A stretch of 64,000 nucleotides of DNA, taken from contig NZ_JAUXYL010000040.1 in NCBI RefSeq assembly GCF_030694375.1, forward strand, positions 124,001 to 188,000, given 5' to 3'. The stretch's first letter is position 1; every line of letters begins with the position of its first letter. Under the pieces are notes generated by a model that searched no databases, had not been told where the DNA came from, and saw only the letters and a program-made list of their open reading frames with translations. Position numbers and translations under genes: made by a program. Shown here piece by piece: positions 1 through 9,212 of the stretch. This stretch comes from Algoriphagus sp. Lineage in GTDB: Bacteria > Bacteroidota > Bacteroidia > Cytophagales > Cyclobacteriaceae.

Positions 1-1353
1 TGGTTCGATTTTGCTCGGATTGTAGCCAAAAAGAGATAAAAAGCCTTCTCCCCAATAGAGGCTGTTTTTCTTTCTATCGTAATCCCAAATCGCATCACTT
101 GTGGCTTGTGTTACGATTTGATAACGCTCGATATGTTGAGCTGTTGATTTGCGACTTTCTACTAGTTCACTGATATTTTGGCCAGTACCAAAGATGCAAA
201 TCTCATCCTGATAAAAAAACCGTGAAACTGAAAAGAAAAAGGGAGTCTTCTTACCTGTTTTAGAAAGTATTTCCAATTCAAGGTCTGTAGCCCCTTCATC
301 TATTACTTTTTTGATATGATATTTGATGGTGAGATGATCCTCGCCTGCAAAAAAGGATTCAGGTGACATCTTTGTAATTTCATCCGATGAATATTCCGAT
401 TCCTTTTCCAGTTGATGGTTCCAAAGCAGGAGTTTTCCTTCTGTATTGAATAGAAAGAATACACTTGGTAATTTCTGGATAAGCGACTGATTGAGGTTGA
501 TTTCATCTTTAAGCGCTTGACTAATTTGCTTTTCTTTGGTGATTTCGACCATTAAGCCCTGTAATTTGTAAGGTTTTCCCTTCCTTGAAATTACTTTTAC
601 TCTGTCATTTAGCCAGATTACTCTTCCGTCTTTGGTCAAAAAGCGGTAATCAAAAACGTGGTCATTTAGATTTTGCGTTTCATCATGGCAAGTTTGAATA
701 GAATCCTGACGGTCTGCAGGATGGATGTGCATTTGCCAGAAGTTTTTGGTTTTAATCCATTCTTTTGGTGTAAAGCCGGTTATTTTCTCGACCTGGGGAC
801 TAATGTATTTGAATTCAAACGTTTGGGCATCTGCCTCCCAAAAAATCCCGTCCAGATTTTCGATTAAGGATTTGTTTTTCTTTTTTACTGTTTTGAGTTT
901 TTCTTTTGTTTGGACGTACTCTGTGATGTTTTGAAATACACCAATCAATTTTTTCTGACCACTTTTTTCTTCAGAAATAAGTTTGCCTTTGGAATCTACC
1001 CATATGATTTCTCCGTCTTTCTTGATCAGTCTTTTCTTGATGTTGTATTCTCGGTTTTGAGAAATAACCTCCTGCATATGAAAAATTGCTTCATCCCTGT
1101 CATCTTCATGAATGATAGCAACCGCTGTGTCAAAGTTTACTTCAAACTCCTGAGGTTCATATCCCAACATTCGAAAAACACCGTCAGACCACTGCGTGGT
1201 ATCGGTGTCCAAATTATACTCCCATGTTCCTGAGTTCGTCAGTGACTCAAATTGCTCGAGAAGAATTTTTTCATTAGGCTGCTGATCCACAAAATTCCCT
1301 TCAATTGCAGTTGTAAAACCCTTCATAGTATCAACTTTTTTCCTACCCGACAT
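1..1353 (-). CDS. Multi-PAS sensor protein, probable histidine kinase (C-terminus outside window)
   Basis: The minus-strand frame is open from ATG at 1351-1353 to the window edge, giving 451 residues without a stop. At least three PAS domains follow each other (about residues 35-140, 155-270 and 285-395) and a fourth begins near 400. PAS-type signatures are visible, for example TQWSDGVFRMLGYEPQEF, IHPADRQD, KKDGEIIWVDSKGK and TKDGRVIWLND. There is no signal peptide or membrane segment, so this is a cytoplasmic sensor. Such PAS chains in Bacteroidota normally end in HisKA/HATPase domains, but that part is not in the window, so kinase activity is inferred. The gap upstream (1354-1612) is A/T-rich and holds no gene I can support. 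Confidence 0.8.
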   Translation of the reverse strand, partial: MSGRKKVDTMKGFTTAIEGNFVDQQPNEKILLEQFESLTNSGTWEYNLDTDTTQWSDGVFRMLGYEPQEFEVNFDTAVAIIHEDDRDEAIFHMQEVISQNREYNIKKRLIKKDGEIIWVDSKGKLISEEKSGQKKLIGVFQNITEYVQTKEKLKTVKKKNKSLIENLDGIFWEADAQTFEFKYISPQVEKITGFTPKEWIKTKNFWQMHIHPADRQDSIQTCHDETQNLNDHVFDYRFLTKDGRVIWLNDRVKVISRKGKPYKLQGLMVEITKEKQISQALKDEINLNQSLIQKLPSVFFLFNTEGKLLLWNHQLEKESEYSSDEITKMSPESFFAGEDHLTIKYHIKKVIDEGATDLELEILSKTGKKTPFFFSVSRFFYQDEICIFGTGQNISELVESRKSTAQHIERYQIVTQATSDAIWDYDRKKNSLYWGEGFLSLFGYNPSKIEP

Positions 1354-1612
1354 TTAATCCTCTCATTCAAATTAAATTCCATCCAAGAGGGGGAAATTTT
1401 GGCATTTTGAATGAAAAGCCATTTAAGTGTTCAAAGATGATTGGAATAAGTAAGTATTGGTTTTAAATGCCTTGAAATGTAAATTAAACCCCTTTTTTGA
1501 ATCCGATTAAAGGTTTTTAAGTTGGATTTAATTGTGGGAAATATCCACACTATTGGAAAAAAAATCCCCAAAAGAAAAAAATAAGAACAATTAATTTCTT
1601 GAAAGAAAAACA

Positions 1613-1640
1613 GAAAAGCGGAGATAAACCTCCGCTTTTC
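1613..1640 (-). terminator. Rho-independent terminator of the efflux operon
   Basis: Perfect 11-bp inverted repeat (GAAAAGCGGAG / CTCCGCTTTTC) with a 6-nt loop, followed on the minus strand by TGTTTTTC. It lies 2 bp past the stop of the ACP-like gene and so closes the efflux operon. Confidence 0.75.
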
Positions 1641-1642
1641 GA

Positions 1643-1891
1643 TTAATTATTTTGTGGAATCGTAAGCAGCATTCGGATAACTTCTTTTGGAGTGCAGGCT
1701 TTTCCAAGCATTTCATCTTGGATACACACCTGAAGGTTGTATTCTAATTCGAATATCAAGCCGTTTATAAAAACAGGGTCCATGTTCAGTTGCTGAACGA
1801 AATGGTCGTTTTTGCGCTGACCTGAAAGTGAGATTCCATAGGAGTGAAATACTTCTACGGCTTTTTTAAGTTGTGTGAAATGTTGGCTCAT
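1643..1891 (-). CDS. Acyl-carrier-protein-like protein lacking the phosphopantetheine serine
   Basis: 82 residues, ATG start, only 4 bp after the stop of the RND pump gene, so it is the last gene of the efflux operon. It can be aligned by eye with bacterial AcpP from about residue 31 onward: FVQQLNMD..., then L...LE, then I.DE...K..T, spaced as in E. coli FVEDLGADSLD. At the site of the modified serine (the DSL motif) it has DPV, so it cannot carry 4'-phosphopantetheine in the usual way. I infer an ACP-fold protein that acts by binding, perhaps as an accessory or regulator of the pump. The family assignment is my own alignment; function unknown. Confidence 0.6.
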   Translation of the reverse strand: MSQHFTQLKKAVEVFHSYGISLSGQRKNDHFVQQLNMDPVFINGLIFELEYNLQVCIQDEMLGKACTPKEVIRMLLTIPQNN

Positions 1892-1895
1892 GTGA

Positions 1896-4800
1896 TCAAA
1901 TTTTAGGAGGTAATAATTTATACATCACCGGAGTGACGATTCTTGAAAGTAAAGTGGAACTGATCAATCCTCCAATCAGCACGATAGCGAGTGGAGATAT
2001 CAGCGGATTGGTACTTAATGCAATGGGAATTAAACCTCCAATCGCCGTAATAGTTGTCAAAACAATCGGCAAAAATCGAATTTCTCCGGCTTCCCGAATT
2101 GCCGCGTCTAGTTGTTTTCCTTCCAATCGCAACTGATTGGTGAAGTCAACCAGCAAAATGGAAGTTTTCACTTCTATGCCTGCTAACGCAATCAATCCGA
2201 TAATTGCTACAAAGGACAAAGAGTTTCCGGTAATCCAAAGTGCTGTCAAGGCTCCAACCATACCAAGCGGAATCACAGAAAGTACGATAATGGTGCTTTT
2301 GAACGTTTTGAACAGCAATATTAATACGGCGATGAAGAGGAATACCGTGATAATTATCACGGTGTTAAACCCGGCAAAGGATTCTTGGCGGCTCTCATAT
2401 TCTCCTCCCATTTTGTAAGAATACCCAACAGGAAGACTAACAGCGTCCATTTTTTTCATGACTTCAGAAATCACCCGGTCGGAAAGAAAATTTTGATCCA
2501 CGAAAGCTGAAACAGATACTGACCGGACTTTGTCGAAGTGATCAATGGTCAAGGTGCTGCTTTCCAGTTCCAAAGTGGCGATTTGAGAAAGTGGTACTCC
2601 CGTGCCAAGTTGATTGGTGATGTATACACCATCCAGATTAGCTAAAGTTGCTTTTTCAGCCCTTGAGGAGGTTAAGAGAATGTCGCGCTTTTGCCCTATT
2701 GGATCGGTGAAAGAACCGAGGTTCAATCCCGTCAGTGCAAGCCTTACTGTTCGGTCGATATCCACAATATTGACTCCCAGCTGCCTTGCTTTTTCTTTTT
2801 GAATGGCAACACGGACATCTGTTTTTAAATTTGACACCGGGTTATTAACGTAGATTGTTCCCTGAGTTTCCTTGATCAAAAGCTCAACTTTGGCAGCCAA
2901 GTTTCTGAGCGTATCGAGATTTTCACCTGAAAGCCTAACCTCCACAGGGGCCGTCACTGGCGGTCCTTGTTCAAAATTTTTAACTTCTACTTTTGCGCCC
3001 GTGATACTTGCAAACCTACTTTTTAGGGCAGCAATAACTTCCATTTTTCGCGGAGGAGAGGTTTCCGGATCAAGCTGCACAAAAATCTGGGCATAATCCG
3101 GCCGCTCGTTTTCAGGAATTTCATTGTAGTATATCCGGGGATTCCCTTTTCCCACATTGGTTGCAAAGTTCATCAGTTCCGGAATCAAGCGAAGTTCTGC
3201 TTCGACTTCCCGTGTCACTTCATTGGTGGTATTGAGGTTGGACTGCAGGGGAGTTGTAATGTTGATCAGGAATTGTGGTTTCTCCGATGGAGGGAAAAGA
3301 CTGAAACCAATCACCGGAAATAACCCCATGGATGCGCTGAAAACCACCAGAGCGATGAGTAAAGTCTGGATGGGCTTCCGTAGTGCCCGTTCCAAAAGTG
3401 GTGCATACGTAGCCTGAATACCTCTTTGAAACAAATCAAAAACTTTGTTGGTATGACTGGCATCCTTGTCTTTCAGAAACCAAGTGGAGAGAAAGGGGAT
3501 GATGGTCAGTGAAACCAGCATGGAGGCCAATACACTCATGATGACTGCCATGGGAAGACTTCGGACAAAATCCCCTGAACCCTCAGGTAAGAATACTAAG
3601 GGTAAAAAGGCAATGATCAAGGTAACCGTGCAGCCAACCACTGATAGTGAGATCTGCTTGGTGGCTTTCATTGCGGCTTCTTTTTTAGAAAAGCCATCGC
3701 GGATCCATCGCTCGATATTTTCAACTACCACGATGCTGTCATCCACCAAAAGCCCCAAAGCCACCACCAATCCCACGATGCTGAGTTGGTTGAGGCCAAA
3801 ACCTAAGGCGTCCAATAAAATAAGTCCAATCGCCAGTGAAAGTGGTATCGAAATCATCACAATAATGGACGCTCGATTACCCAAGGGAAGTAACGTGATA
3901 AATACCAGTCCGATTGCAATCAAAAAGTCAATCCCCAATCCACTGAGTCTTCGATTGACATAGTTTGCTTGGTCAAATGCGGTGATCAGATCGATATTTT
4001 CCGGCAATTCACTTTTGACTTTAGCGATGGCTAATTGATACTTTTCCTGCACTGTGGAAATGTTGTTGCCTTCTTTGAGTGCCGCAGTCACAAAAATTGA
4101 CCGATAGCCATTCAGACGGGTGATGTGTTTCGTTTCCTCAAAATCATTTTTCACATCGGCGACATCTTTCAGCTGGATAGTTTTACCCTGTCTCGAAAAG
4201 ACTATGGTCTCACTGATTTCTTCGGCAGAGGTGTAATTCCCGCTGGTTTTTACATTGAAGGTTTTGCTTCCAGCCTCTACCTGGCCCCCCGGAATATTGC
4301 TCAATTCACTTTGGATACTCCCAATAATGGCATTCAGTGGAATGTTCATTTCGGCAATTTTATCCAGTTTGAGATCTACTCTTACAATTTGATCAGGGAG
4401 GCCAAATAGCGCCACTTTTTTCAATTCGGTGATTTTCTCCAATTCTTCCTGAAGTCTTTCGCCGTATTTTTTTAAGAGGTCTCGGGAGGCGTTTTCGCTG
4501 ATTAAGGCGATCTGAAGAATATTGACATCTGAAGGACGGACTTTATTGATCCTGATGGAAAATATATCCTCTGGAAGATCCGGGCGAAGCGTATTTACCT
4601 CCCGGACAAGTTCCTGGTATTTTTCATTGACATCCTCGTTGTAATTGTATTCCACAAAAAGTACAGCAACCCCATCCTTAATTTCCGTCTTGATTTTTTT
4701 GATGTTTTCCAGACCATAAATCACCTCCTCCAGTGGATTTACGACTAATTCTTCCATGTCCTCAGGACTGGCCCCGGGATAAATTACGATGACTGGGAAT

Positions 4801-4931
4801 TGGGGAGCCTCGATCACGGGATCTTCACTTCTGGGCATATTGAGAAAAGTCGTGATCCCGACCGCGACAGTCATCAGGAAGATGACTAAGGTGAATTGGT
4901 AATTTTTTACCGCAAAATCTGAGATTCTCAT
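1896..4931 (-). CDS. RND efflux pump, inner membrane permease (AcrB/HAE family)
   Basis: 1011 residues, a normal length for AcrB/MexB-type proton-driven drug exporters. TM1 is residues 13-33, followed by the large periplasmic porter domain, TM2-6 (about 330-490), a second periplasmic domain and TM7-12. The proton-relay residues are present: paired aspartates D397/D398 in GLLVDDSIVVVEN and lysine K922 in GIEVKTSILLVDF, equivalent to AcrB D407/D408/K940. This favours an active H+-coupled pump of the drug (HAE) class, not a metal pump. Its start overlaps the adaptor stop by one base (TAATG), so the two are translationally coupled. The substrate cannot be read from the sequence. Confidence 0.95.
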   Translation of the reverse strand: MRISDFAVKNYQFTLVIFLMTVAVGITTFLNMPRSEDPVIEAPQFPVIVIYPGASPEDMEELVVNPLEEVIYGLENIKKIKTEIKDGVAVLFVEYNYNEDVNEKYQELVREVNTLRPDLPEDIFSIRINKVRPSDVNILQIALISENASRDLLKKYGERLQEELEKITELKKVALFGLPDQIVRVDLKLDKIAEMNIPLNAIIGSIQSELSNIPGGQVEAGSKTFNVKTSGNYTSAEEISETIVFSRQGKTIQLKDVADVKNDFEETKHITRLNGYRSIFVTAALKEGNNISTVQEKYQLAIAKVKSELPENIDLITAFDQANYVNRRLSGLGIDFLIAIGLVFITLLPLGNRASIIVMISIPLSLAIGLILLDALGFGLNQLSIVGLVVALGLLVDDSIVVVENIERWIRDGFSKKEAAMKATKQISLSVVGCTVTLIIAFLPLVFLPEGSGDFVRSLPMAVIMSVLASMLVSLTIIPFLSTWFLKDKDASHTNKVFDLFQRGIQATYAPLLERALRKPIQTLLIALVVFSASMGLFPVIGFSLFPPSEKPQFLINITTPLQSNLNTTNEVTREVEAELRLIPELMNFATNVGKGNPRIYYNEIPENERPDYAQIFVQLDPETSPPRKMEVIAALKSRFASITGAKVEVKNFEQGPPVTAPVEVRLSGENLDTLRNLAAKVELLIKETQGTIYVNNPVSNLKTDVRVAIQKEKARQLGVNIVDIDRTVRLALTGLNLGSFTDPIGQKRDILLTSSRAEKATLANLDGVYITNQLGTGVPLSQIATLELESSTLTIDHFDKVRSVSVSAFVDQNFLSDRVISEVMKKMDAVSLPVGYSYKMGGEYESRQESFAGFNTVIIITVFLFIAVLILLFKTFKSTIIVLSVIPLGMVGALTALWITGNSLSFVAIIGLIALAGIEVKTSILLVDFTNQLRLEGKQLDAAIREAGEIRFLPIVLTTITAIGGLIPIALSTNPLISPLAIVLIGGLISSTLLSRIVTPVMYKLLPPKI

Positions 4932-5974
4932 TATTCCTTGATTTGAATAGTGGAACCATCGGTGAGGTAAGCGCTGCCAGAGACGATCAGCTTGCTATGA
5001 TTTTCCAATCCGCTTAGGACCTGAACTGAATTCGGGGCAATTTTCCCCAACTTAACTTTGACTTTTTTTGCTTCCTGCCCGTCATCAGTTACAAAGACAT
5101 ATCCTTCCGAACCCTGCGCATCCAAAATGGCTTCGTATGGAATTTGCCAGCCTTCCTGTTTTTGAGAGGGAGTAATGATCACTTTTCCAAACATGCCAGA
5201 GGCAAGATTTAAGTTCGAAGCATTATCCGGTGCTACTTCTACCCAATAGGCACCAGTCGCAGGGTCTGCAGCCTGACTTTTTCGAAGCACCCTGCTTGAG
5301 ACGCCATCGGAATTGGAGGTGGAAATTATGGCTTGATCTCCTGCGGAAATAATATTCCAGTTTTGATCATTGACGGTTGCCTGGAGTATCCAATCTCCCT
5401 GATTTGCACCGTTGATTTGGAGTACAGGAGCACCCGAGCTCACCTGTTGACCGGCATTGACGAATTTCCGAAGAACAAAGCCATTCTGTGTCGCTCGAAT
5501 CTGGGAATAGGAAAGGTTGAATTCGGTTGTTTTCAACTGCTGTTCGGCGATGTCGAGCGCAGTTTTACTGTTTTGGAACATCTCTAAAGTAGCCACACTG
5601 TCCTGGTAGAGTCTAGCTGCCCGCTGATGATCCCGAAGCGCCTTTTCATAAACGAGTTTGGACTGGGTCAACCCAGACTGAATTTCAGTCAAATCAAGGG
5701 TCGCAAGGATTTGCCCCTTTTTGACAGGATCACCTTCTTGTACCAGAATTTTGGATACAATTCCCCCTACTTTGAAGGAAAGTAAAGTCTCATCTTTTGT
5801 AGAAAAAGTACCGCTCGCAGCAATTGTGGAAGAAAAACTTTCCTGCTTTAGGTCCATTACTTTGACAGGGATTCGCTCTCCTTGGGTGTTTGACTTGGTT
5901 TCGATTTCCTTTTTGCCGCAGGCGAAAAGAATTAAAGAAAGTAAAAGAATGAAATGAAAGGGTAGGAGTCTCAT
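4931..5974 (-). CDS. RND efflux periplasmic adaptor (membrane fusion protein), lipoprotein
   Basis: 347 residues. A signal peptide ends in the lipobox LFAC (Cys19), so the mature protein should be lipid-anchored in the periplasm. Order: barrel/lipoyl half (FKVGGIVSKILVQEGDPVKKGQ, split around residues 68-90), alpha-helical hairpin (about 95-160), second lipoyl half (IRATQNGFVLRKFVNAG), then beta-barrel and membrane-proximal domains. This is the HlyD/AcrA family, which bridges pump and outer membrane channel. It lies 3 bp after the TolC-like gene and is coupled to the pump gene. It should work with both neighbours as a tripartite exporter. Confidence 0.93.
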   Translation of the reverse strand: MRLLPFHFILLLSLILFACGKKEIETKSNTQGERIPVKVMDLKQESFSSTIAASGTFSTKDETLLSFKVGGIVSKILVQEGDPVKKGQILATLDLTEIQSGLTQSKLVYEKALRDHQRAARLYQDSVATLEMFQNSKTALDIAEQQLKTTEFNLSYSQIRATQNGFVLRKFVNAGQQVSSGAPVLQINGANQGDWILQATVNDQNWNIISAGDQAIISTSNSDGVSSRVLRKSQAADPATGAYWVEVAPDNASNLNLASGMFGKVIITPSQKQEGWQIPYEAILDAQGSEGYVFVTDDGQEAKKVKVKLGKIAPNSVQVLSGLENHSKLIVSGSAYLTDGSTIQIKE

Positions 5975-5977
5975 GGT

Positions 5978-7330
5978 TTAATAAGTTTCAGATGTTAGTT
6001 GGCGCTCAAGCACTGCAAGAGACTTTAGCAGGTTGTAAGTGCTGATGTTTTTTTGGATGGAGGCTTGTGTGAATTGATTTCTGGCATCGATAAATTCAAT
6101 GAGCGAATTGGCACCCTCCCGAAAGCCCCGATCCACTAAGCGGAAATAGGCAGCAGAGGATTCCAGTTTCTTTTCTGTTGATCTCAGTGCTGCCTGATTG
6201 GTTCGCACTTCGTTTTTGGTTAGTTGAAGATCCAAGGACAGCTTCGAGTTGAGCAGCGCTTTTTGATTCTGTACAGCCTTCAGCACCAGCTCACTGCGCT
6301 GGATTTGATTTCGATTTCTTCCGCCCTGAAAAACCGGAGTACTGAGATTGAATCCAAAAATTGCATAACGGGATTGCCTGTCAAATGTCCAGTCAAATCC
6401 CTGAGAACCAAAATCTGCAAAGGTGTTAACTTTCGGTACCCAATAATTTTTTCCTGCTTTGATAGCTGTTTCCTGAATGTTTTCAGCAGCAAGAATCTGC
6501 AAAACTTCAGGTCTTCTGCCCAGTTCATCTTCCCCCATCAGTTCAGCAAGTCTGGATAAATCGGCTGCCTGTTCCTCAAAAATCACAATAGCGTCCATTG
6601 GTTTATTCAGTAAAAAATTCAGGTAATGTGCCGCATTTCTTTTTTTGCTTTCTGCCTCAATAGCTAATGCATTGATATTTTCCACTTCACTTTCCGCACG
6701 GAGTACAGCCGAGGGAAGTCCTTTCCCATTTTCCAACAGTGATTTGTTATCTCTGAGATTCTGCTCCACAAGCCTTTTACTACTTAGGATCACCTCAATC
6801 GCAGTGTGTGCCGTACAAAAGTTATAATATGCAAGTTTGATGTCCTGTATGAGATTTGCCTGATAGATTTTCAACTCCAGTTCCGATAGTAAAACCTGTT
6901 TTTCACGAATCTGCCTTTGGAAAATCAAGTCAGTATTTACAATTGGCATGGAGGCGCGGAAGCGGGCATCGTAAAAGTTGTCAGGTAAAAACTGTTCAGA
7001 TACATTTTCCAGCTGAGGAAATGAATTGGATCCTGTGAGCTGATTAAGCGAGGAGTAAACAGGATTCAATAAGTCACCAATTGGGAAATCTATGGTTCGT
7101 CCACCGCTTGCAAGCGTGTAACTTGCGCCGAAGTCCAAGCTGGGAAGAAAGAAACTCTTTGCGTCTTTCAATGCCAGAAGCGAGCGTTGGAGGTCAATAG
7201 TTCGCTCTTTTAATACCAGATTATTCTCCAATCCTTCTCCAATGTATTGGTCCAGAATGCGCTGAGCTTTGGCTGCTGAAATGGGATAAAATATGAGGTA
7301 TGCCAAAAATAACAGAAAGACATTTTTCAT
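5978..7330 (-). CDS. TolC-family outer membrane efflux channel
   Basis: 450 residues with an N-terminal signal peptide (about 1-22, ending AAKAQ). Two homologous halves of long amphipathic helices are separated by strand-rich, Gly/aromatic sections, as in TolC/OprM (OEP family). A typical OEP end motif region (FREGANSLIEFIDARNQF) is present near residue 400. It is the first pump gene after tetR, with a 52-bp gap containing an operator-like palindrome, so the channel, adaptor and permease probably share one transcript in that order. Confidence 0.92.
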   Translation of the reverse strand: MKNVFLLFLAYLIFYPISAAKAQRILDQYIGEGLENNLVLKERTIDLQRSLLALKDAKSFFLPSLDFGASYTLASGGRTIDFPIGDLLNPVYSSLNQLTGSNSFPQLENVSEQFLPDNFYDARFRASMPIVNTDLIFQRQIREKQVLLSELELKIYQANLIQDIKLAYYNFCTAHTAIEVILSSKRLVEQNLRDNKSLLENGKGLPSAVLRAESEVENINALAIEAESKKRNAAHYLNFLLNKPMDAIVIFEEQAADLSRLAELMGEDELGRRPEVLQILAAENIQETAIKAGKNYWVPKVNTFADFGSQGFDWTFDRQSRYAIFGFNLSTPVFQGGRNRNQIQRSELVLKAVQNQKALLNSKLSLDLQLTKNEVRTNQAALRSTEKKLESSAAYFRLVDRGFREGANSLIEFIDARNQFTQASIQKNISTYNLLKSLAVLERQLTSETY

Positions 7331-7350
7331 TTTTATTCGATGTTATATTT

Positions 7351-7365
7351 TTAAACACTGTTTAA
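7351..7365. promoter_or_regulatory. TetR operator-like palindrome in front of tolC
   Basis: Perfect 15-bp palindrome TTAAACA-C-TGTTTAA in the 52-bp gap between tetR and the TolC gene. Its reverse complement matches the palindrome inside the tetR promoter (8028-8042) at 14 of 15 positions. A TTTG element lies just upstream on the minus strand (7374-7377), but I see no good TAnnTTTG box after it. Confidence 0.65.
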
Positions 7366-7382
7366 TGATTGCGCAAATTTTT

Positions 7383-8000
7383 TTAGAGTCTATCTAGAAT
7401 TTTATAGAATTCTTCCAGTCCATCGGCCACAATGTTCTCCTGACGATGGGGTAATACTACTTCGCATCGCTTCCTGATATTCAAAGAAACCAGTCCATGA
7501 ACTGTAGCCCAGATCATATAAGACAGTGCCTCGGGTTCGTGACCTTTGAAATGGCCCACTTCCATACAGTTGTCTATTGTCATTCGGAGGTAGTTAAATG
7601 TTCCTCCGCCTTCTTTCCAATGATCATGTTCAGAATTGAAAACATGGTCTAAAGGCGCTTCCTTGATAAACATAAGATCATACATGTCAGGGTTTTCCAT
7701 AGCGAAGCTTATATAAATACTTCCCATGGCTTTCAATCGCTCCATTGGATTTCTCACGGAAGCCAACACCTGCATTTTTTCCATTAATTGAAGGAATCCT
7801 CCCTGATGCAATGCGTGAAAAATCTCGTTTTTATCCTTAAAATAGTGGTAGATTATTCCCGGGCTGTACTCGATTCGGTCCGCAATATTTCGGATCGATG
7901 TCTTTTCGACACCTTTCTCAAGAAATAGTGATTTAGCGGCAACCAAAATCCGTTCTCTCAACTCCTCTTTGTCCCGCTCTTTTCGATCTGCGATCCCCAT
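7383..8000 (-). CDS. TetR/AcrR-family transcriptional regulator, probable repressor of the efflux operon
   Basis: 205 residues. The N-terminal TetR helix-turn-helix is clear (about residues 15-60: ILVAAKSLFLEKGVEKTS, then IRNIADRIEYSPGIIYHYF). The helical C-terminal ligand/dimer domain is divergent, as is usual for the family. The gene is first in line with the three RND efflux genes. Near-identical palindromes lie inside its own promoter and between it and tolC, which supports autoregulation and repression of the pump, relieved by an unknown ligand. Confidence 0.92.
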   Translation of the reverse strand: MGIADRKERDKEELRERILVAAKSLFLEKGVEKTSIRNIADRIEYSPGIIYHYFKDKNEIFHALHQGGFLQLMEKMQVLASVRNPMERLKAMGSIYISFAMENPDMYDLMFIKEAPLDHVFNSEHDHWKEGGGTFNYLRMTIDNCMEVGHFKGHEPEALSYMIWATVHGLVSLNIRKRCEVVLPHRQENIVADGLEEFYKILDRL

Positions 8001-8018
8001 ACAATTTTATTGATCAAT

Positions 8019-8050
8019 CAAATGTAATTGAACAGTGTTTAAATTTCAAA
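8019..8050 (-). promoter_or_regulatory. tetR promoter (Bacteroidota type)
   Basis: On the minus strand TTTG (8047-8050) is followed after 20 bp by a perfect TAnnTTTG box, TACATTTG (8019-8026). The box lies 18 bp before the tetR ATG. This matches the known -33/-7 consensus of Bacteroidota sigma-A promoters. Confidence 0.7.
8028..8042. promoter_or_regulatory. TetR operator-like palindrome within the tetR promoter
   Basis: TTGAACA-G-TGTTTAA, a near-perfect palindrome (one mismatched pair) lying wholly inside the 20-bp spacer between the -33 and -7 boxes. A repressor bound here would block RNA polymerase. It is the second copy of the site at 7351-7365. Confidence 0.65.
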
Positions 8051-8063
8051 ATATTTTTTAAAA

Positions 8064-9212
8064 TTATTTTAACCGAAAAAGATTTGATCTAATCGAGTCC
8101 AGAACAGCGGGATCGGAGGTTATTTGCCAATTGAGGCTTTGGTAAGTTGTGCTTGCGTCATTTCCATGATGAAAAAACATAAGACCTTTGACGCTTGGAT
8201 ATTTTTCTTCAAAACCACGAAATGCATCAGCATACCATTTGGATCGATCTCCTCCTACGGCAAGAGAACCAAATTCAAATATTAAAATTGGTTTCTTGAA
8301 GGCTTCCAAACTCGGATAATGATTTCCGAAAATCTCTTCAAATGTCCACCATTGGCTCCAAGGTGCTACTGTTCCATAATTCAAGGTTCCTGTTCCAGTC
8401 CAGTCCACCCAATCTGAACCTGGGTAGAAGGCGTCAAATTCACCATAGGCGAGATGTGGGGCCCATACCCAAACGATATTTTTTACTTTCTCACGGCGAA
8501 AAAGCTCCACGACATGTTTCCAGGCTGCTACAAAATCGCTCGGCTCGTTATTTTGCGGTCCCCAAGGATAGCGGTATGGGTCATTCATTTCATGGCCCAT
8601 CCTCAACAATATTGTGACTCCGGAGTTTCTGGCTTCAATAGCCCACTGCCTGAGGTAGTTGTCATACTTTCCGTCCACAATCCTTTTAAGCCCGTTTTTA
8701 TTCGGATCTTGAGTGGCAGTCAAATCGGCATTTTCTCCCTCCGTGAAGTCATTAAGCCAAGGCTCCCAAGTGATCACAGGAATGGAGCCCAATGTTGAAA
8801 TAGATCTTACCTTTTCAATGGGGAATTTCTGTTCTCTTTTGCTACCCCATGCAGTATAAATTTGGATCAGTGGAAAAGTGGTTTTTAATGAATCTTCCAG
8901 ATCTACGATGGGTTGCAGTGAAATGTCGGCTCTGTTATCATAAGCTCCCAGGAGAATTCCTTTGATGTTCTTAAGCGAATCAACATTTCTCAAAGCAGGA
9001 GCTAGCCAGCTAAGTCGCTGAGCCCTTGATACTGTTCTCCTCTTTAGAATATAATCTCCTTCCATATTATGGACGGATTTATTCAGGGAATTGAAAAAAT
9101 CCTGAACCGGTCCAGTGGATTTGTCACCAAAGAACGCTAATCCAGAAACCAAAGCCACACCGATTGCAATTGCTCCTAAAACCAATATCAGTCTATAAAT
9201 TATTTTTTTCAT
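8064..9212 (-). CDS. Membrane-anchored glycoside hydrolase, GH26-like (beta-mannanase-type)
   Basis: 382 residues. A single N-terminal hydrophobic segment (about 5-28) without a clear cleavage site suggests an anchored periplasmic or surface enzyme. The catalytic domain resembles GH26: LLRMGHEMN carries the candidate acid/base Glu208 and ILIFEFGS the candidate nucleophile Glu313, with conserved aromatics between them (WVWAPH, WWTFEEIFG). Known GH26 enzymes cleave beta-mannan or mixed-linkage beta-glucan. The start overlaps the GT2 stop by 4 bp (ATGA). By analogy with BcsZ or PgaB it could trim a polymer made by the synthase next door; this role is inferred. Confidence 0.75.
   Translation of the reverse strand: MKKIIYRLILVLGAIAIGVALVSGLAFFGDKSTGPVQDFFNSLNKSVHNMEGDYILKRRTVSRAQRLSWLAPALRNVDSLKNIKGILLGAYDNRADISLQPIVDLEDSLKTTFPLIQIYTAWGSKREQKFPIEKVRSISTLGSIPVITWEPWLNDFTEGENADLTATQDPNKNGLKRIVDGKYDNYLRQWAIEARNSGVTILLRMGHEMNDPYRYPWGPQNNEPSDFVAAWKHVVELFRREKVKNIVWVWAPHLAYGEFDAFYPGSDWVDWTGTGTLNYGTVAPWSQWWTFEEIFGNHYPSLEAFKKPILIFEFGSLAVGGDRSKWYADAFRGFEEKYPSVKGLMFFHHGNDASTTYQSLNWQITSDPAVLDSIRSNLFRLK

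Noticed and set aside
3466..3963. Long antisense ORF within the RND pump gene, plus others such as 49049-49636 in the nucleoside transporter gene
   Set aside because: They lie opposite well-conserved membrane protein genes, have no start signal or domain, and are a by-product of codon bias.
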